From Babylonia areolata (lineage: Eukaryota; Mollusca; Gastropoda; Neogastropoda; Buccinidae), in the NCBI RefSeq assembly GCF_041734735.1, contig NC_134883.1:18905247-18969246 (forward strand): DNA of 64,000 nt. The letters are read 5' to 3'. This document shows positions 31,776-46,696 of the stretch, piece after piece. A program made the translations under genes and the position numbers. The notes beneath the pieces are model-generated. The model worked only from the letters and a program-made list of their open reading frames with translations. It searched no databases and was not told where the DNA came from. Numbering within the stretch: the stretch's first letter is position 1; each line of letters begins with the position of its first letter.

Positions 31776-32740
31776 AAAATCACGCGGTTGTGGGTGAAGT
31801 CCGCTGATCTAAAAATAGATCTTAGCTCGGGTGAAGTCACAGGCAAACTGAGATGCAGGTACGTCCGTGGGAAAATCCTCGTTCCGAAAAAAAAAAAAAA
31901 AACAACAAACAAAAAAAACAACCTTGTGCACTGCTGTACGAACGTCGGGCACCCCTACCCACCCCCTTGCCCCACTCGATGGGGGTTGGGGGGTGGGGCC
32001 GGGTCAAAGTGTCACTGTAGTGTGTCGTGTCTGTTGTCAGTGTGACCAGAGAGTGTAGCTAAGTTTAGTGCCTCTGGTGTGACGTGGTTTTGTGAAGATT
32101 TCTTTCAGTTTCGGTTTATCCCACATTCTTCGTTTCATGGCAAGGTCTTGGTTGCCTTTTTTTACTTTTCTCTCTCTCTCTCTCTCTCCACCCCCCCCCC
32201 CCCCCCCCCCTTTCTCCTCCTTGTTTTTAACCCTGTGTGTGTCAGGGGTGGGGGAGGGGGGCGTCAGTGCGCGTGCACTGATATGTATATGTGTATTTTT
32301 AGATCAGTGGCGTGCGTGTAGTTCACGGTGTCCTGTCTTCACACTGTTTCTATTTTGAGAACGGTAATTAAGTTAATACGTTCGCGTATGCTCCTCCGTC
32401 TATCTGAAAAACAAAGTTCTTGAAAGAAAAAAAATTGATCTAAAACAAACCCGCAGAGTTTATATTCTGTCATGCAGCACATCCAATTGCCAAACCCAAT
32501 CGCGAAAAATGAAACAGAATATTCGATAAAACAGTGAATAGTCTGGAAAATGAATTTCACTTCTGTGTCGTTTGAGTCAGTTCTGTCCAATGGTGACGCC
32601 GGTGTCTACTCACGATGCAGTGGAATTGGGAAATTCCTGTCCACTGAGTCAGCTGGTTCAGTCACAGAGGCCAAGGTCGATTCAGTTTACTTCCCAACCA
32701 AAAGTACACCTCTTCCAGAAACTACATTTACCGGGAACGT
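31776..32740. other. Unique non-coding stretch with two GATCTAAAAATA words
   Basis: GATCTAAAAATAGATC at 31806-31821 includes a perfect MEF2-type site CTAAAAATAG. Its inverse TATTTTTAGATC is at 32294-32305. A (CT)n and a C-run lie at 32171-32211. No gene recognised. Confidence 0.45.
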
Positions 32741-32989
32741 CCCACTAGACCGAGGGTTCACTAGTCCGAGGGTTCACTAGTCCGACAGTCAAACAGACAG
32801 ACAGACAAACACAAAACACAAAAATGACGACATCACCGGAAGTAGAAAACAAAAGATGCAAATGAGAAATGGAAGGGTCGGGCATCATCCTCAACAACTT
32901 TGGGAAGAGTGTGCCAATTTTCAGTGCGATCGGTTCAGTAGATTTTGCTGCACGGTGTGCCACACATTTTGTTTACAGACAGACAGACA

Positions 32990-33028
<39 letters not shown>

Positions 33029-33183
33029 AGACAGAACACGCGGCCTCGGTATCTGTACATCCTAAAGTACTTCCAGTTTTTGTAAACTGGAAGTACAAAA
33101 AAACAAAAAAAACACCATAGGGCTGGGGGAGGAGGGTAGTGCGCGGGGGTGCATGGTGATTATATGTCGCGTATGTGTGTGTG

Positions 33184-33220
<37 letters not shown>

Positions 33221-33733
33221 CACACATAGAGGAGGTTAATAGAGGAGGAGGAGGACATGGAAGAGGACATAGAGGAGGAGGAGGATATAGAGGAGGAGGA
33301 GGAAATGGAGGAGGAGGACATAGAGGAGGAGGACATTGAGGAGGAGGACATGGACGAGGATCTGGAGGAGGAGGAGGACATGGACGAGGATTTGACGGAG
33401 GGGGAGGACATGGACGAGGAGGAAGACATGGACGAGGAGGAGGACATAGACGAGGATGTGGAGGAGGACATGGGCGAGGAGGAGGACATGGACGAGGAGG
33501 AGGAGGAGGAGGAGGAGGATCAGGAGAGGAGAAGAAGAAAAGAAGGAAAATGAAAAAATGATGACGACGACGACGACGACGAAGTCTGTATGTCTGTGTG
33601 TTTGTCTGTCTGTTTGACTGTCGGACTAGTGAACCCTCGGACTAGTGAACCCTCGGACTAGTGAACCCTCGGACTACTGGACCCTCGGACTAGTGAACCC
33701 TCGGACTAGTGAACCCTCGGACTAGTGAACCCT
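32741..33733. mobile_element. Foldback-like element with inverted repeats made of 16-bp tandem units
   Basis: The left arm (32741-about 32812) has about three copies of GAGGGTTCACTAGTCC followed by GACAGTCAAACAGACAGACA. The right arm (about 33585-33733) is its reverse complement: TGTCTGTTTGACTGTC followed by about seven copies of GGACTAGTGAACCCTC. The interior has a 150-bp unique core (GATCGGTTCAGTAGATTTTG), (CA)n/(TG)n runs and a GAGGAGGAC minisatellite. Tandem repeats inside inverted ends are typical of foldback (FB)-type DNA elements. No transposase is seen, so it is non-autonomous. Confidence 0.6.
33232..33530. repeat. Purine-rich GAGGAGGAC-type minisatellite
   Basis: GAGGAGGAGGACATGGACGA-type units; it reads Glu/Asp/Met-rich on the plus strand but has no other gene signal. 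It lies inside the foldback-like element. Confidence 0.85.
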
Positions 33734-33868
33734 TCCCACATTTACCTACCGCGTAATTGCCGACTTATGAGTGTCGTCTGCCAAATTAAAAGAGCATCAA
33801 GTTACTCCTGTCGTCACATGATGTTCCAGTTGAGTTTTCACGGGATGTATTCTGCGTTTTTGTGAATG

Positions 33869-33900
<32 letters not shown>

Positions 33901-34028
33901 GCACATCGCATGCACACACACTGACGCGCGCGCACTGATGCACTCCCGGCCGGGCCAACACATACACACTGACACACGTGAATACATTTTGTCTGCTGTT
34001 TGTCTGCCTGTCTCTGTCTCTCTCTCAT

Positions 34029-34068
<40 letters not shown>

Positions 34069-34195
34069 ACATCGGAACACAGATACACACGCGGCGCTTT
34101 CATCCCACGGAGAGTGGTACATTGACGTTGCGAGCACACACACAATGATGTCCGCTGGCCACACATGCAACTAAGTCACCCAGAGGCGCGCGCGC

Positions 34196-34244
<49 letters not shown>

Positions 34245-34448
34245 CACACAGTGAACATACTCTCGCGCGCGAGCCTGAGCGCACTCACACACACCGTGGG
34301 CCCGTGCACTGACTTGGGTCATTCCTTCATTAACACATCACACTGCGCGCACGTCGACCCGCCAACATATTGGCGCGCGGCACTCACACACACGACACTC
34401 AGTAGCAAACAGAAAGTAACGAGTCCCTCCTTTTCGAAGGGAAAAAAA
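33734..34448. repeat. Cluster of (CA)n microsatellites, no gene
   Basis: CA runs at about 33870-33899, 34029-34066 and 34198-34250 separated by unique sequence with GCGCGC tracts; no coding sequence recognised. Confidence 0.8.
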
Positions 34449-37400
34449 GTGACATACAGACACTGGCAGTAACAAACAGAATCCAGTGAAACCATCCTTA
34501 CAGAAACTAACATAGTGACATACAGCGGACACAGTGACCAACAACAAGGTGACTAGACATACAGACACAGTGACCAACAACAAGGTGACTAGACATACAG
34601 ACACAGTGACCAACAACAACAGTAGACATACAGACACAGTGACCAACAACAACAGTGACATACAGACACAGTGACCAACAACAACAGTGACATACAGACA
34701 CAGTCACCAACAACAGTGACATACAGACAGTCACCAACAACAACAGTGACATACAGACACAGTGACAAACAACAGTGACATACAGACACAGTCACCAACA
34801 ACAACAGTAACATACAGACACAGTCACCAACAACAGTGACATACAGACACAGTGACCAACAACAACAGTGACATACAGACACAGTGACCAACAACAACAG
34901 TGACATACAGACACAGTCACCAACAACAGTGACATACAGACACAGTGACCAACAACAGTGACATACAGACACAGTGACCAACAACAACAGTGACATACAG
35001 ACACAGTCACCAACAACAGTGACATACAGACACAGTGACCAACAACAACAGTGACATACAGACACAGTCACCAACAACAGTGACATACAGACACAGTGAC
35101 CAACAACAACAGTGACATACAGACACAGTCACCAACAACAACAGTGACATACAGACACAGTCACCAACAACAGTGACATACAGACACAGTCACCAACAAC
35201 AACAGTGACATACAGACACAGTGACCAACAACAACAGTGACATACAGACACAGTGACCAACAACAACAGTGACATACAGACACAGTCACCAACAACAACA
35301 GTGACATACAGACAGTCACCAACAACAACAGTGACACAGTGACCAACAACAGTGACATACAGACACAGTGACTAACAACAGTGACATACAGACACAGTGA
35401 CTAACAACAGTGACATACAGACACAGTGACTAACAACAACAGTGACACAGTGACCAACAACAGTGACATACAGACACAGTCACCAACAACAGTGACATAC
35501 AGACACAGTGACTAACAACAGTGACATACAGACACAGTGACCAACAACAACAGTGACATACAGACACAGTCACCAACAACAACAGTGACACAGTGACCAA
35601 CAACAGTGACATACAGACACAGTCACCAACAACAACAGTGACACAGTGACCAACAACAACAGTGACATACAGACACAGTCACCAACAACAACAGTGACAT
35701 ACAGACACAGTCACCAACAACAACAGTGACACAGTGACCAACAACAGTGACATACAGACACAGTCACCAACAACAACAGTGACATACAGACACAGTCACC
35801 AACAACAACAGTGACATACAGACACACTGACCAACAACAACAGTGACATACAGACACAGTCACCAACAACAACAGTGACATACAGACACAGTCACCAACA
35901 ACAACAGTGACATACAGACACAGTCACCAACAACAACAGTAACATACAGACACAGTGACCAACAACAACAGTGACATACAGACACAGTGACCAACAACAA
36001 CAGTGACATACAGACACAGTCACCAACAACAGTGACATACAGACACAGTCACCAACAACAGTGACATACAGACACAGTCACCAACAACAACAGTGACATA
36101 CAGACACAGTGACAAACAACAGTGACATACAGACACAGTCACCAACAACAACAGTGACATACAGACACAGTCACCAACAACAACAGTAACATACAGACAC
36201 AGTCACCAACAACAACAGTGACATACAGACACAGTCACCAACAACAACAGTAACATACAGACACAGTCACCAACAACAACAGTGACATACAGACACAGTC
36301 ACCAACAACAACAGTGACATACAGACACAGTCACCAACAACAACAGTAACATACAGACACAGTCACCAACAACAGTGACATACAGACACAGTGACCAACA
36401 ACAACAGTGACATACAGACACAGTGACCAACAACAACAGTGACATACAGACACAGTGACCAACAACAACAGTGACATACAGACACAGTCACCAACAACAA
36501 CAGTAACATACAGACACAGTGACCAACAACAACAGTGACATACAGACACACTGACCAACAACAACAGTGACATACAGACACAGTGACCAACAACAACAGT
36601 GACATACAGACACAGTGACCAACAACAACAGTGACATACAGACACACTGACCAACAACAACAGTGACATACAGACACAGTCACCAACAACAGTGACATAC
36701 AGACACAGTCACCAACAACAACAGTAACATACAGACACAGTGACCAACAACAACAGTAACATACAGACACAGTGACCAACAACAACAGTGACATACAGAC
36801 ACAGTCACCAACAACAACAGTAACATACAGACACAGTCACCAACAACAACAGTGACATACAGACACAGTGACCAACAACAACAGTGACATACAGACACAG
36901 TGACCAACAACAACAGTGACATACAGACACACTGACCAACAACAACAGTGACATACAGACACAGTGACCAACAACAGTGACATACAGACACAGTCACCAA
37001 CAACAACAGTGACATACAGACACAGTCACCAACAACAGTGACATACAGACACAGTGACCAACAACAACAGTGACATACAGACACAGTCACCAACAACAGT
37101 GACATACAGACACAGTCACCAACAACAACAGTGACATACAGACACAGTGACCAACAACAACAGTGACATACAGACACAGTGACCAACAACAACAGTGACA
37201 TACAGACACAGTGACCAACAACAGTGACATACAGACACACTGACCAACAACAACAGTGACATACAGACACACTGACCAACAACAACAGTGACATACAGAC
37301 ACACTGACCAAAACAACAACAGTGACATACAGACACAGTGACCAACAACAACAGTGACATACAGACACAGTGACCAACAACAGTGACATACAGACACAGT

Positions 37401-40400
37401 CACCAACAACAACAGTGACATACAGACACAGTCACCAACAACAACAGTGACATACAGACACACTGACCAACAACAACAGTGACATACAGACACAGTGACC
37501 AACAACAGTGACATACAGACACAGTCACCAAAAACAACAGTGACATACAGACACAGTGACCAACAACAACAGTGACATACAGACACAGTCACCAACAACA
37601 ACAGTGACATACAGACACAGTGACCAACAACAACAGTGACATACAGACACAGTGACCAACAACAGTGACATACAGACACAGTCACCAACAACAACAGTGA
37701 CATACAGACACAGTCACCAACAACAGTGACATACAGACACAGTCACCAACAACAGTGACATACAGACACAGTCACCAACAACAACAGTGACATACAGACA
37801 CAGTGACAAACAACAACAGTGACATACAGACACAGTCACCAACAACAACAGTGACATACAGACACAGTCACCAACAACAACAGTGACATACAGACACAGT
37901 CACCAACAACAACAGTAACATACAGACACAGTCACCAACAACAACAGTGACATACAGACACAGTCACCAACAACAACAGTAACATACAGACACAGTCACC
38001 AACAACAACAGTGACATACAGACACAGTCACCAACAACAACAGTAACATACAGACACAGTCACCAACAACAGTGACATACAGACACAGTGACCAACAACA
38101 ACAGTGACATACAGACACAGTGACCAACAACAACAGTGACATACAGACACAGTGACCAACAACAACAGTGACATACAGACACAGTCACCAACAACAACAG
38201 TGACATACAGACACAGTCACCAACAACAACAGTACATACAGACACAGTCACCAACAACAGTGACATACAGACACAGTCACCAACAACAGTGACATACAGA
38301 CACAGTGACCAACAACAACAGTGACATACAGACACAGTGACCAACAACAGTGACATACAGACACAGTCACCAACAACAACAGTGACATACAGACACAGTC
38401 ACCAACAACAGTGACATACAGACACAGTGACCAACAACAACAGTGACATACAGACACAGTGACCAACAACAACAGTGACATACAGACACAGTGACCAACA
38501 ACAACAGTGACATACAGACACAGTGACCAACAACAACAGTGACATACAGACACAGTGACCAACAACAGTGACATACAGACACAGTCACCAACAACAACAG
38601 TGACATACAGACACAGTGACCAACAACAACAGTGACATACAGACACAGTCACCAACAACAGTGACATACAGACACAGTCACCAACAACCAGTGACATACA
38701 GACACAGTCACCAACAACAACAGTGACATACAGACACAGTGACAAACAACAGTGACATACAGACACAGTCACCAACCACAACAGTGACATACAGACACAG
38801 TCACCAACAACAACAGTGACATACAGACACAGTCACCCAACAACAACAGTAACATACAGACACAGTCCACCAACAACAACAGTGACATACAGACACAGTC
38901 ACCAACAACAACAGTGACATACAGACACAGTCACCAACAACAACAGTAACATACAGACACAGTCACCAACAACAACAGTGACATACAGACACAGTCACCA
39001 ACAACAACAGTGACATACACGACACAGTCACCAACAACAACAGTGACATACAGACACAGTCACCAACAACAACGTAACATACAGACACAGTCACCAACAA
39101 CAGTGACATACAGACACAGTGACCAACAACAACAGTGACATACAGACACAGTGACCAACAACAACAGTGACATACAGACACAGTGACCAACAACAACAGT
39201 GACATACAGACACAGTCACCAACAACAACAGTAACATACAGACACAGTGACCAACAACAACAGTGACATACAGACACACTGACCAACAACAACAGTGACA
39301 TACAGACACAGTGGACCAACAACAACAGTGACATACAGACACAGTGACCCAACAACAACAGTGACATACAGACACAGTCACCAACAACAGTGACATACAG
39401 ACACAGTCACCAACAACAACAGTAACATACAGACACAGTGACCAACAACAACAGTAACATACAGACACAGTGACCCAACAACAACAGCTGACATACAGAC
39501 ACAGTCACCAACAACAACAGTAACATACAGACACAGTCACCAACAACAACAGTGACATACAGACCACAGTGACCAACAACAACAGTGACATACAGACACA
39601 GTGACCAACAACAACAGTGACATACAGACACAGTGACCAACAACAAACAGTGACATACAGACACAGTGACCAACAACAGTGACATACAGACACAGTCACC
39701 AACAACAACAGTGACATACAGACACAGTCACCAACAACAGTGACATACAGACACAGTGACCAACAACAACAGTGACATACAGACACAGTCACCAACAACA
39801 GTGACATACAGACACAGTCACCAACAACAACGTGACATACAGACACAGTGACCAACAACAACAGTGACATACAGACACAGTGACCAACAACAACAGTGAC
39901 ATACAGACACAGTGACCAACAACAGTGACATACAGACACACTGACCAACAACAACAGTGACATACAGACACACTGACCAACAACAACAGTGGACATACAG
40001 ACACACTGACCAAAACAACAACAGTGACATACAGACACAGTGACCAACAACAACAGTGACATACAGACACAGTGACCAACAACAGTGACATACAGACACA
40101 GTCACCAACAACAACAGTGACATACAGACACAGTCACCAACAACAACAGTGACATACAGACCACACTGACCAACAACAACAGTGACATACAGACACAGTG
40201 ACCAACAACAACAGTGACATACAGACACAGTGACCAACAACAGTGACATACAGGACACAGTCACCAAAACAACAGTGACATACAGACACAGTGACCAACA
40301 ACAACAGTGACATACAGACACAGTCACCAACAACAACAGTGACATACAGACACAGTGACCAACAACAACAGTGACATACAGACACAGTGACCAACAACAG

Positions 40401-43400
40401 TGACATACAGGACACAGTCCACCAACAACAGTGACATACAGACACAGTCACACAACAACAGTGACATACAGACACAGTCACCAACAACAACAGTGACATA
40501 CAGACACAGTGACAAACAACAACAGTGACATACAGACACAGTCACCAACAACAACAGAGACATACAGACACAGTCACCAACAACAACAGTGACATACAGA
40601 CACAGTCACCAACAACAACAGTAACATACAGACCACAGTCACCAACAACAACAGTGACATACAGACACAGTCACCAACAAACAACAGTAACATACAGACA
40701 CAGTCACCAACAACAACAGTGACATACAGACACAGTCACCAACAACAAACAGTAACATACAGACACAGTGACCAACAACAACAGTGACATACAGACACAG
40801 TGACCAACAACAACAGTGACATACAGACACAGTGACCAACAACAACAGTGACTTACAGACACAGTCACCCAACAACAACAGTGACATACAGACACAGTCA
40901 CCAACAACAACAGTAACATACAGACACAGGTCACCAACAACAGTGACATACAGACACAGTCACCAACAACAGTGACATACAGACAACAGTGACCAACAAC
41001 CACAAGTGACATACAGACACAGTGACCAACAACAGTGACATACAGACACAGTCACCAACAACAACCGTGACATACAGACACAGTCACCAACACAGTGACA
41101 TACAGACACAGTGACCAACAACAACAGTGACATACAGACACAGTGACCAACAACAACAGTGACATACAGACACAGTGACCAACAACAGTGACATACAGAC
41201 ACAGTCCACCAACAACAACAGTGACATACAGACACAGTGACCAACAAACAACCAGTGACATACAGACACAGTCACAACAACAGTGACATACAGACACAGT
41301 CACCAACAACAGTGACATACAGACACAGTCACAACAAACAACAGTGACATATCAGACACACAGTTCACAACAACAACAGTGACATACAGACACAGTCACC
41401 AACAACCAACAGTGACATACAGACACAGTCACCAACAACAACAGTGACATACAGCACAGTCACAACAACACAGTGACATACAGACACAGTCACCAACAAA
41501 ACAGTGACATACAGACACAGTGACCAACAACAACAGTGACATACAGACACAGTGACCAACAACAACAGTGACATACAGACACAGTGACCAACAACAACAG
41601 TGACATACAGACACAGTCACCAACAACAACAGTGACATACAGACACAGTCACCAACAACAACAGTAACATACAGACACAGTCACACAACAACAGTGACAT
41701 ACAGACACAGTGACCAACAACAACAGTGACATACAGACACAGTGACAAACAACAGTGACATACAGACACAGTCACCAACAACAACAGTGACATACAGACA
41801 CAGTCACCAACAACAGTGACATACAGACACAGTCACCAACAACAACAGTGACATACAGACACAGTGACCAACAACAACAGTGACATTACAGACACAAGTG
41901 ACCAACAACAACAGTGACATACAGACACAGTCACCAACAACAGTGACATACAGACACAGTGACCACAACAACAGTGACATACAGACACAGTGACCAACAA
42001 CAACAGTGACATACAGACACAGTCACCAACAACAGTGACATACAGACACAGTGACCAACAACAACAGTGACATACAGACACAGTGACCAACAACACATTG
42101 ACATACAGACACAGTCACCAACAACAGTGACATACAGACACAGTCACCACAACAACAGTGACATACAGACACAGTGACCAACAACAACAGTGACATACAG
42201 ACACAGTCACCAACAACAACAGTGACATACAGACACAGTGACCAACAACAGTGACATACAGACACACTGACACAACAACAACAGTGACATACAGACACAC
42301 TGACCAACAACAACAGTGACATACAGACACACTGACCCAAAACAACAACAGTGACATACAGACACAGTGACAACAACAACAGTGACATACAGACACAGTG
42401 GACCAACAACAGTGACATACAGACACAGTCACCAACAACAACAGTGACATACAGACACAGTCCCAACAACAACAGTGACATACAGACACACTGACCAACT
42501 ACAAACAGTGACATACAGACACAGTGACCAACAACAGTGACATACAGACACAGTCCACCAAAAACAACAGTGACATACAGACACAGTGACCAACAACAAC
42601 AGTGACATACAGACACAGTCACCAACAACAACAGTGACATACAGACACAGTGACCAACAACAACAGTGACATACAGACACAGTGACCAACAACAGTGACA
42701 TACAGACACAGTCACCAACAACAGTGACATACAGACACAGTCACCAACAACAGTGACATACAGACACAGTCACCAACAACAACAGTGACATACAGACACA
42801 GTGACAAACAACAACAGTGACATACAGACACAGTCACCAACAACAACAGTGACATACAGACACAGTCACCAACAACAACAGTGACATACAGACACAGTCA
42901 CCAACAACAACAGTAACATACAGACACAGTCACCAACAACAACAGTGACATACAGACACAGTCACCAACAACAACAGTAACATACAGACACAGTCACCAA
43001 CAACAACAGTGACATACAGACACAGTCACCAACAACAACAGTAACATACAGACACAGTCACCAACAACAGTGACATACAGACACAGTGACCAACAACAAC
43101 AGTGACATACAGACACAGTGACCAACAACAACAGTGACATACAGACACAGTGACCAACAACAACAGTGACATACAGACACAGTCCACCAACAACAACAGT
43201 GACATACAGACACAGTCACCAACAACAACAGTAACATACAGACACAGTCACCAACAACAGTGACATACAGACACAGTGACCAACAACAGTGACATACAGA
43301 CACAGTGACCAACAACAACAGTGACATACAGACACAGTGACCAACAACAGTGACATACAGACACAGTCACCAACAACAACAGTGACATACAGACACAGTG

Positions 43401-45464
43401 ACCAACAACAGTGACATACAGACACAGTGACCAACAACAACAGTGACATACAGACACAGTGACCAACAACAACAGTGACATACAGACACAGTGACCAACA
43501 ACAGTGACATACAGACACAGTGACCAACAACAACAGTGACATACAGACACAGTGACCAACAACAACAGTGACATACAGACACAGTCACCAACAACAGTGA
43601 CATACAGACACAGTCACCAACAACAACAGTGACATACAGACACAGTGACAAACAACAGTGACATACAGACACAGTCACCAACAACAACAGTGACATACAG
43701 ACACAGTCACCAACAACAACAGTGACATACAGACACAGTCACCAACAACAACAGTGACATACAGACACAGTGACCAACAACAACAGTAACATACAGACAC
43801 AGTGACAAACAACAGTGACATACAGACACAGTGACCAACAACAACAGTGACATACAGACACAGTGACCAACAACAACAGTGACATACAGACACAGTGACC
43901 AACAACAACAGTGACATACAGACACAGTCACCAACAACAACAGTGACATACAGACACAGTCACCAACAACAACAGTAACATACAGACACAGTCACCAACA
44001 ACAGTGACATACAGACACAGTGACCAACAACAACAGTGACATACAGACACAGTGACCAACAACAGTGACATACAGACACAGTCACCAACAACAACAGTGA
44101 CATACAGACACAGTCACCAACAACAGTGACATACAGACACAGTCACCAACAACAACAGTGACATACAGACACAGTGACCAACAACAACAGTGACATACAG
44201 ACACAGTGACCAACAACAACAGTGACATACAGACACAGTCACCAACAACAGTGACATACAGACACAGTGACCAACAACAACAGTGACATACAGACACAGT
44301 GACCAACAACAACAGTGACATACAGACACAGTCACCAACAACAGTGACATACAGACACAGTGACCAACAACAACAGTGACATACAGACACAGTGACCAAC
44401 AACAACAGTGACATACAGACACAGTCACCAACAACAGTGACATACAGACACAGTCACCAACAACAACAGTGACATACAGACACAGTGACCAACAACAACA
44501 GTGACATACAGACACAGTCACCAACAACAACAGTGACATACAGACACAGTCACCAACAACAGTGACATACAGACACAGTCACCAACAACAACAGTGACAT
44601 ACAGACACAGTCACCAACAACAACAGTGACATACAGACACAGTGACCAACAACAACAGTAACATACAGACACAGTGACCAACAACAACAGTAACATACAG
44701 ACACAGTGACCAACAACAACAGTGACATACAGACACAGTGACCAACAACAGTGACATACAGACACAGTGACCACCAACAACAGTGACATACAGACACAGT
44801 GACCAACAACAACAGTGACATACAGACACAGTCACCAACAACAGTGACATACAGACACAGTGACCAACAACAACAGTGACATACAGACACAGTGACCAAC
44901 AACAACAGTGACATACAGACACAGTCACCAACAACAGTGACATACAGACACAGTCACCAACAACAACAGTGACATACAGACACAGTGACCAACAACAACA
45001 GTGACATACAGACACAGTCACCAACAACAGTGACATACAGACACAGTGACCAACAACAACAGTGACATACAGACACAGTCACCAACAACAGTGACATACA
45101 GACACAGTGACCAACAACAACAGTGACATACAGACACAGTCACCAACAACAACAGTGACATACAGACACAGTGACCAACAACAACAGTAACATACAGACA
45201 CAGTGACAAACAACAGTGACATACAGACACAGTGACCAACAACAACAGTGACATACAGACACAGTGACCAACAACAACAGTGACATACAGACACAGTGAC
45301 CAACAACAACAGTGACATACAGACACAGTGACCAACAACAACAGTGACACAGTGACCAACAACAACGGTGACATACAGACACAGTGACCAACAACAACAG
45401 TGACATACAGACACAGTGACCAACAACAACAGTGACATACAGACACAGTGACCAACAACAAGGC
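34449..45464. repeat. Minisatellite, 29/32-bp unit, about 11 kb
   Basis: Units ACATACAGACACAGTGACCA plus ACAACAACAGTG (32 bp), or with one CAA fewer (29 bp); roughly 350 copies. Main variants are GTGACC/GTCACC, CACAGTG/CACACTG and GTGACAT/GTAACAT. The first units (34449-34560) are diverged, as expected at an array edge. The minus-strand frames (MSLLLLVTVSVCHCCC type) are artefacts. The part from about 38690 to 42600 contains many single-base insertions and deletions that are rare elsewhere in the array. Confidence 0.97.
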
Positions 45465-46444
45465 GACAAACACAGTGTCAATGTATGTCAACACTAAGTG
45501 ACCAACAACATGGCGACAAACACAGTGTCAATGTTTGTCAGCACTAAATGACCAACAACATGGCGACAAACACAGTGTCAATGTTTGTCAGCACTAAATG
45601 ACCAACAACATGGCGACAAACACAGTGTCAATGTATGTCAGAACTAAATGACCAACAACATGGCGACAAACACTGTCAATGTTTGTCAGCACTAAGTGAC
45701 CAACAACATGGCGACAAACACAGTGTCAATGTATGTCAGCACTAAATGACCAACAACATGGCGACAAACACAGTGTCAATGTATGTCAGCACTAAATGAC
45801 CAACAACATGGCGACAAACACAGTGTCAATGTATGTCAGCACTAAATGACCAACAACATGGCGACAAACACAGTGTCAATGTTTGTCAGCACTAAATGAC
45901 CAACAACATGGCGACAAACACAGTGTCAATGTTTGTCAGCACTAAGTGACCAACAACATGGCGACAAACACAGTGTCAATGTATGTCAGCACTAAATGAC
46001 CAACAACAAGGCGACAAACACAGTGTCAATGTTTGTCAGCACTAAGTGACCAACAACATGGCGACAAACACTGTCAATGTTTGTCAGCACTAAATGACCA
46101 ACAAGGCGACAAACACAGTGTCAATGTATGTCAGCACTAAATGACCAACAACAAGGCGACAAACACAGTGTCAATGTTTGTCAGCACTAAGTGACCAACA
46201 ACATGGCGACAAACACAGTGTCAATGTTTGTCAGTACTAAATGACCAACAACATGGCGACAAACACAGTGTCAATGTATGTCAGCACTAAATGACCAACA
46301 ACAAGACGACAAACACAGTGTCAATGTTTGTCAGCACTAAATGACCAACAACATGGCGACAAACACAGTGTCAATGTATGTCAGCACTAAGTGACCAACA
46401 ACATGGCGACAAACACAGTGTCAATGTATGTCAGCACTAAGTGA
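45465..46444. repeat. Minisatellite, 50-bp unit, about 20 copies
   Basis: Units CAACAACATGGCGACAAACA plus CAGTGTCAATGTATGTCAGCACTAAATGAC. It joins the 11-kb array without a gap and shares the word GACCAACAACA, so it may have arisen from the edge of the first array. Confidence 0.95.
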
Positions 46445-46581
46445 CCCTGACCTTGCTACACGCAACAAGCAGCACTGACTTCTCCAACCAACCAACCATT
46501 AAGTCATGCGCGCGCTCAGCGGCAGTCCCGCCAAACAAATTCCCCAGCGGAAACTCTAGCCCTGACCATATCAGCCACAAA

Positions 46582-46674
46582 CCACTGATCTAAAAATATT
46601 CAGTTCCAGATCAGTGGCCAAAACCCGAGGAAAACGAAAGTAGCTGTAAAGTAAACAGACCTGTCTATATAAAG
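46582..46674 (+). promoter_or_regulatory. Promoter with ISRE/IRF-like site, TATA box and hairpin
   Basis: TATATAAAG at 46666-46674 is a strong TATA box. GAAAACGAAA at 46630-46639 fits the GAAANNGAAA core of IRF/ISRE elements, 27 bp upstream. Further upstream CCACTGATCT (46582-46591) and AGATCAGTGG (from about 46608) form a perfect 10-bp inverted repeat around a GATCTAAAAATA word. The layout suggests an inducible promoter for the plus-strand secreted-peptide gene; inducibility is inference. Confidence 0.6.
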
Positions 46675-46696
46675 TGTCTGCACAAACTGGCTCGAT

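Noticed and set aside
33257-33553. Acidic Glu/Asp/Met-rich plus-strand protein
   Set aside because: It is a purine-rich minisatellite inside a foldback-like element, with no start context, splice sites or unique sequence.
34449-45464. Could the 29/32-bp array be a CRISPR-like repeat-spacer locus?
   Set aside because: There are no unique spacers; the whole unit is repeated with point variants, and the context is eukaryotic.
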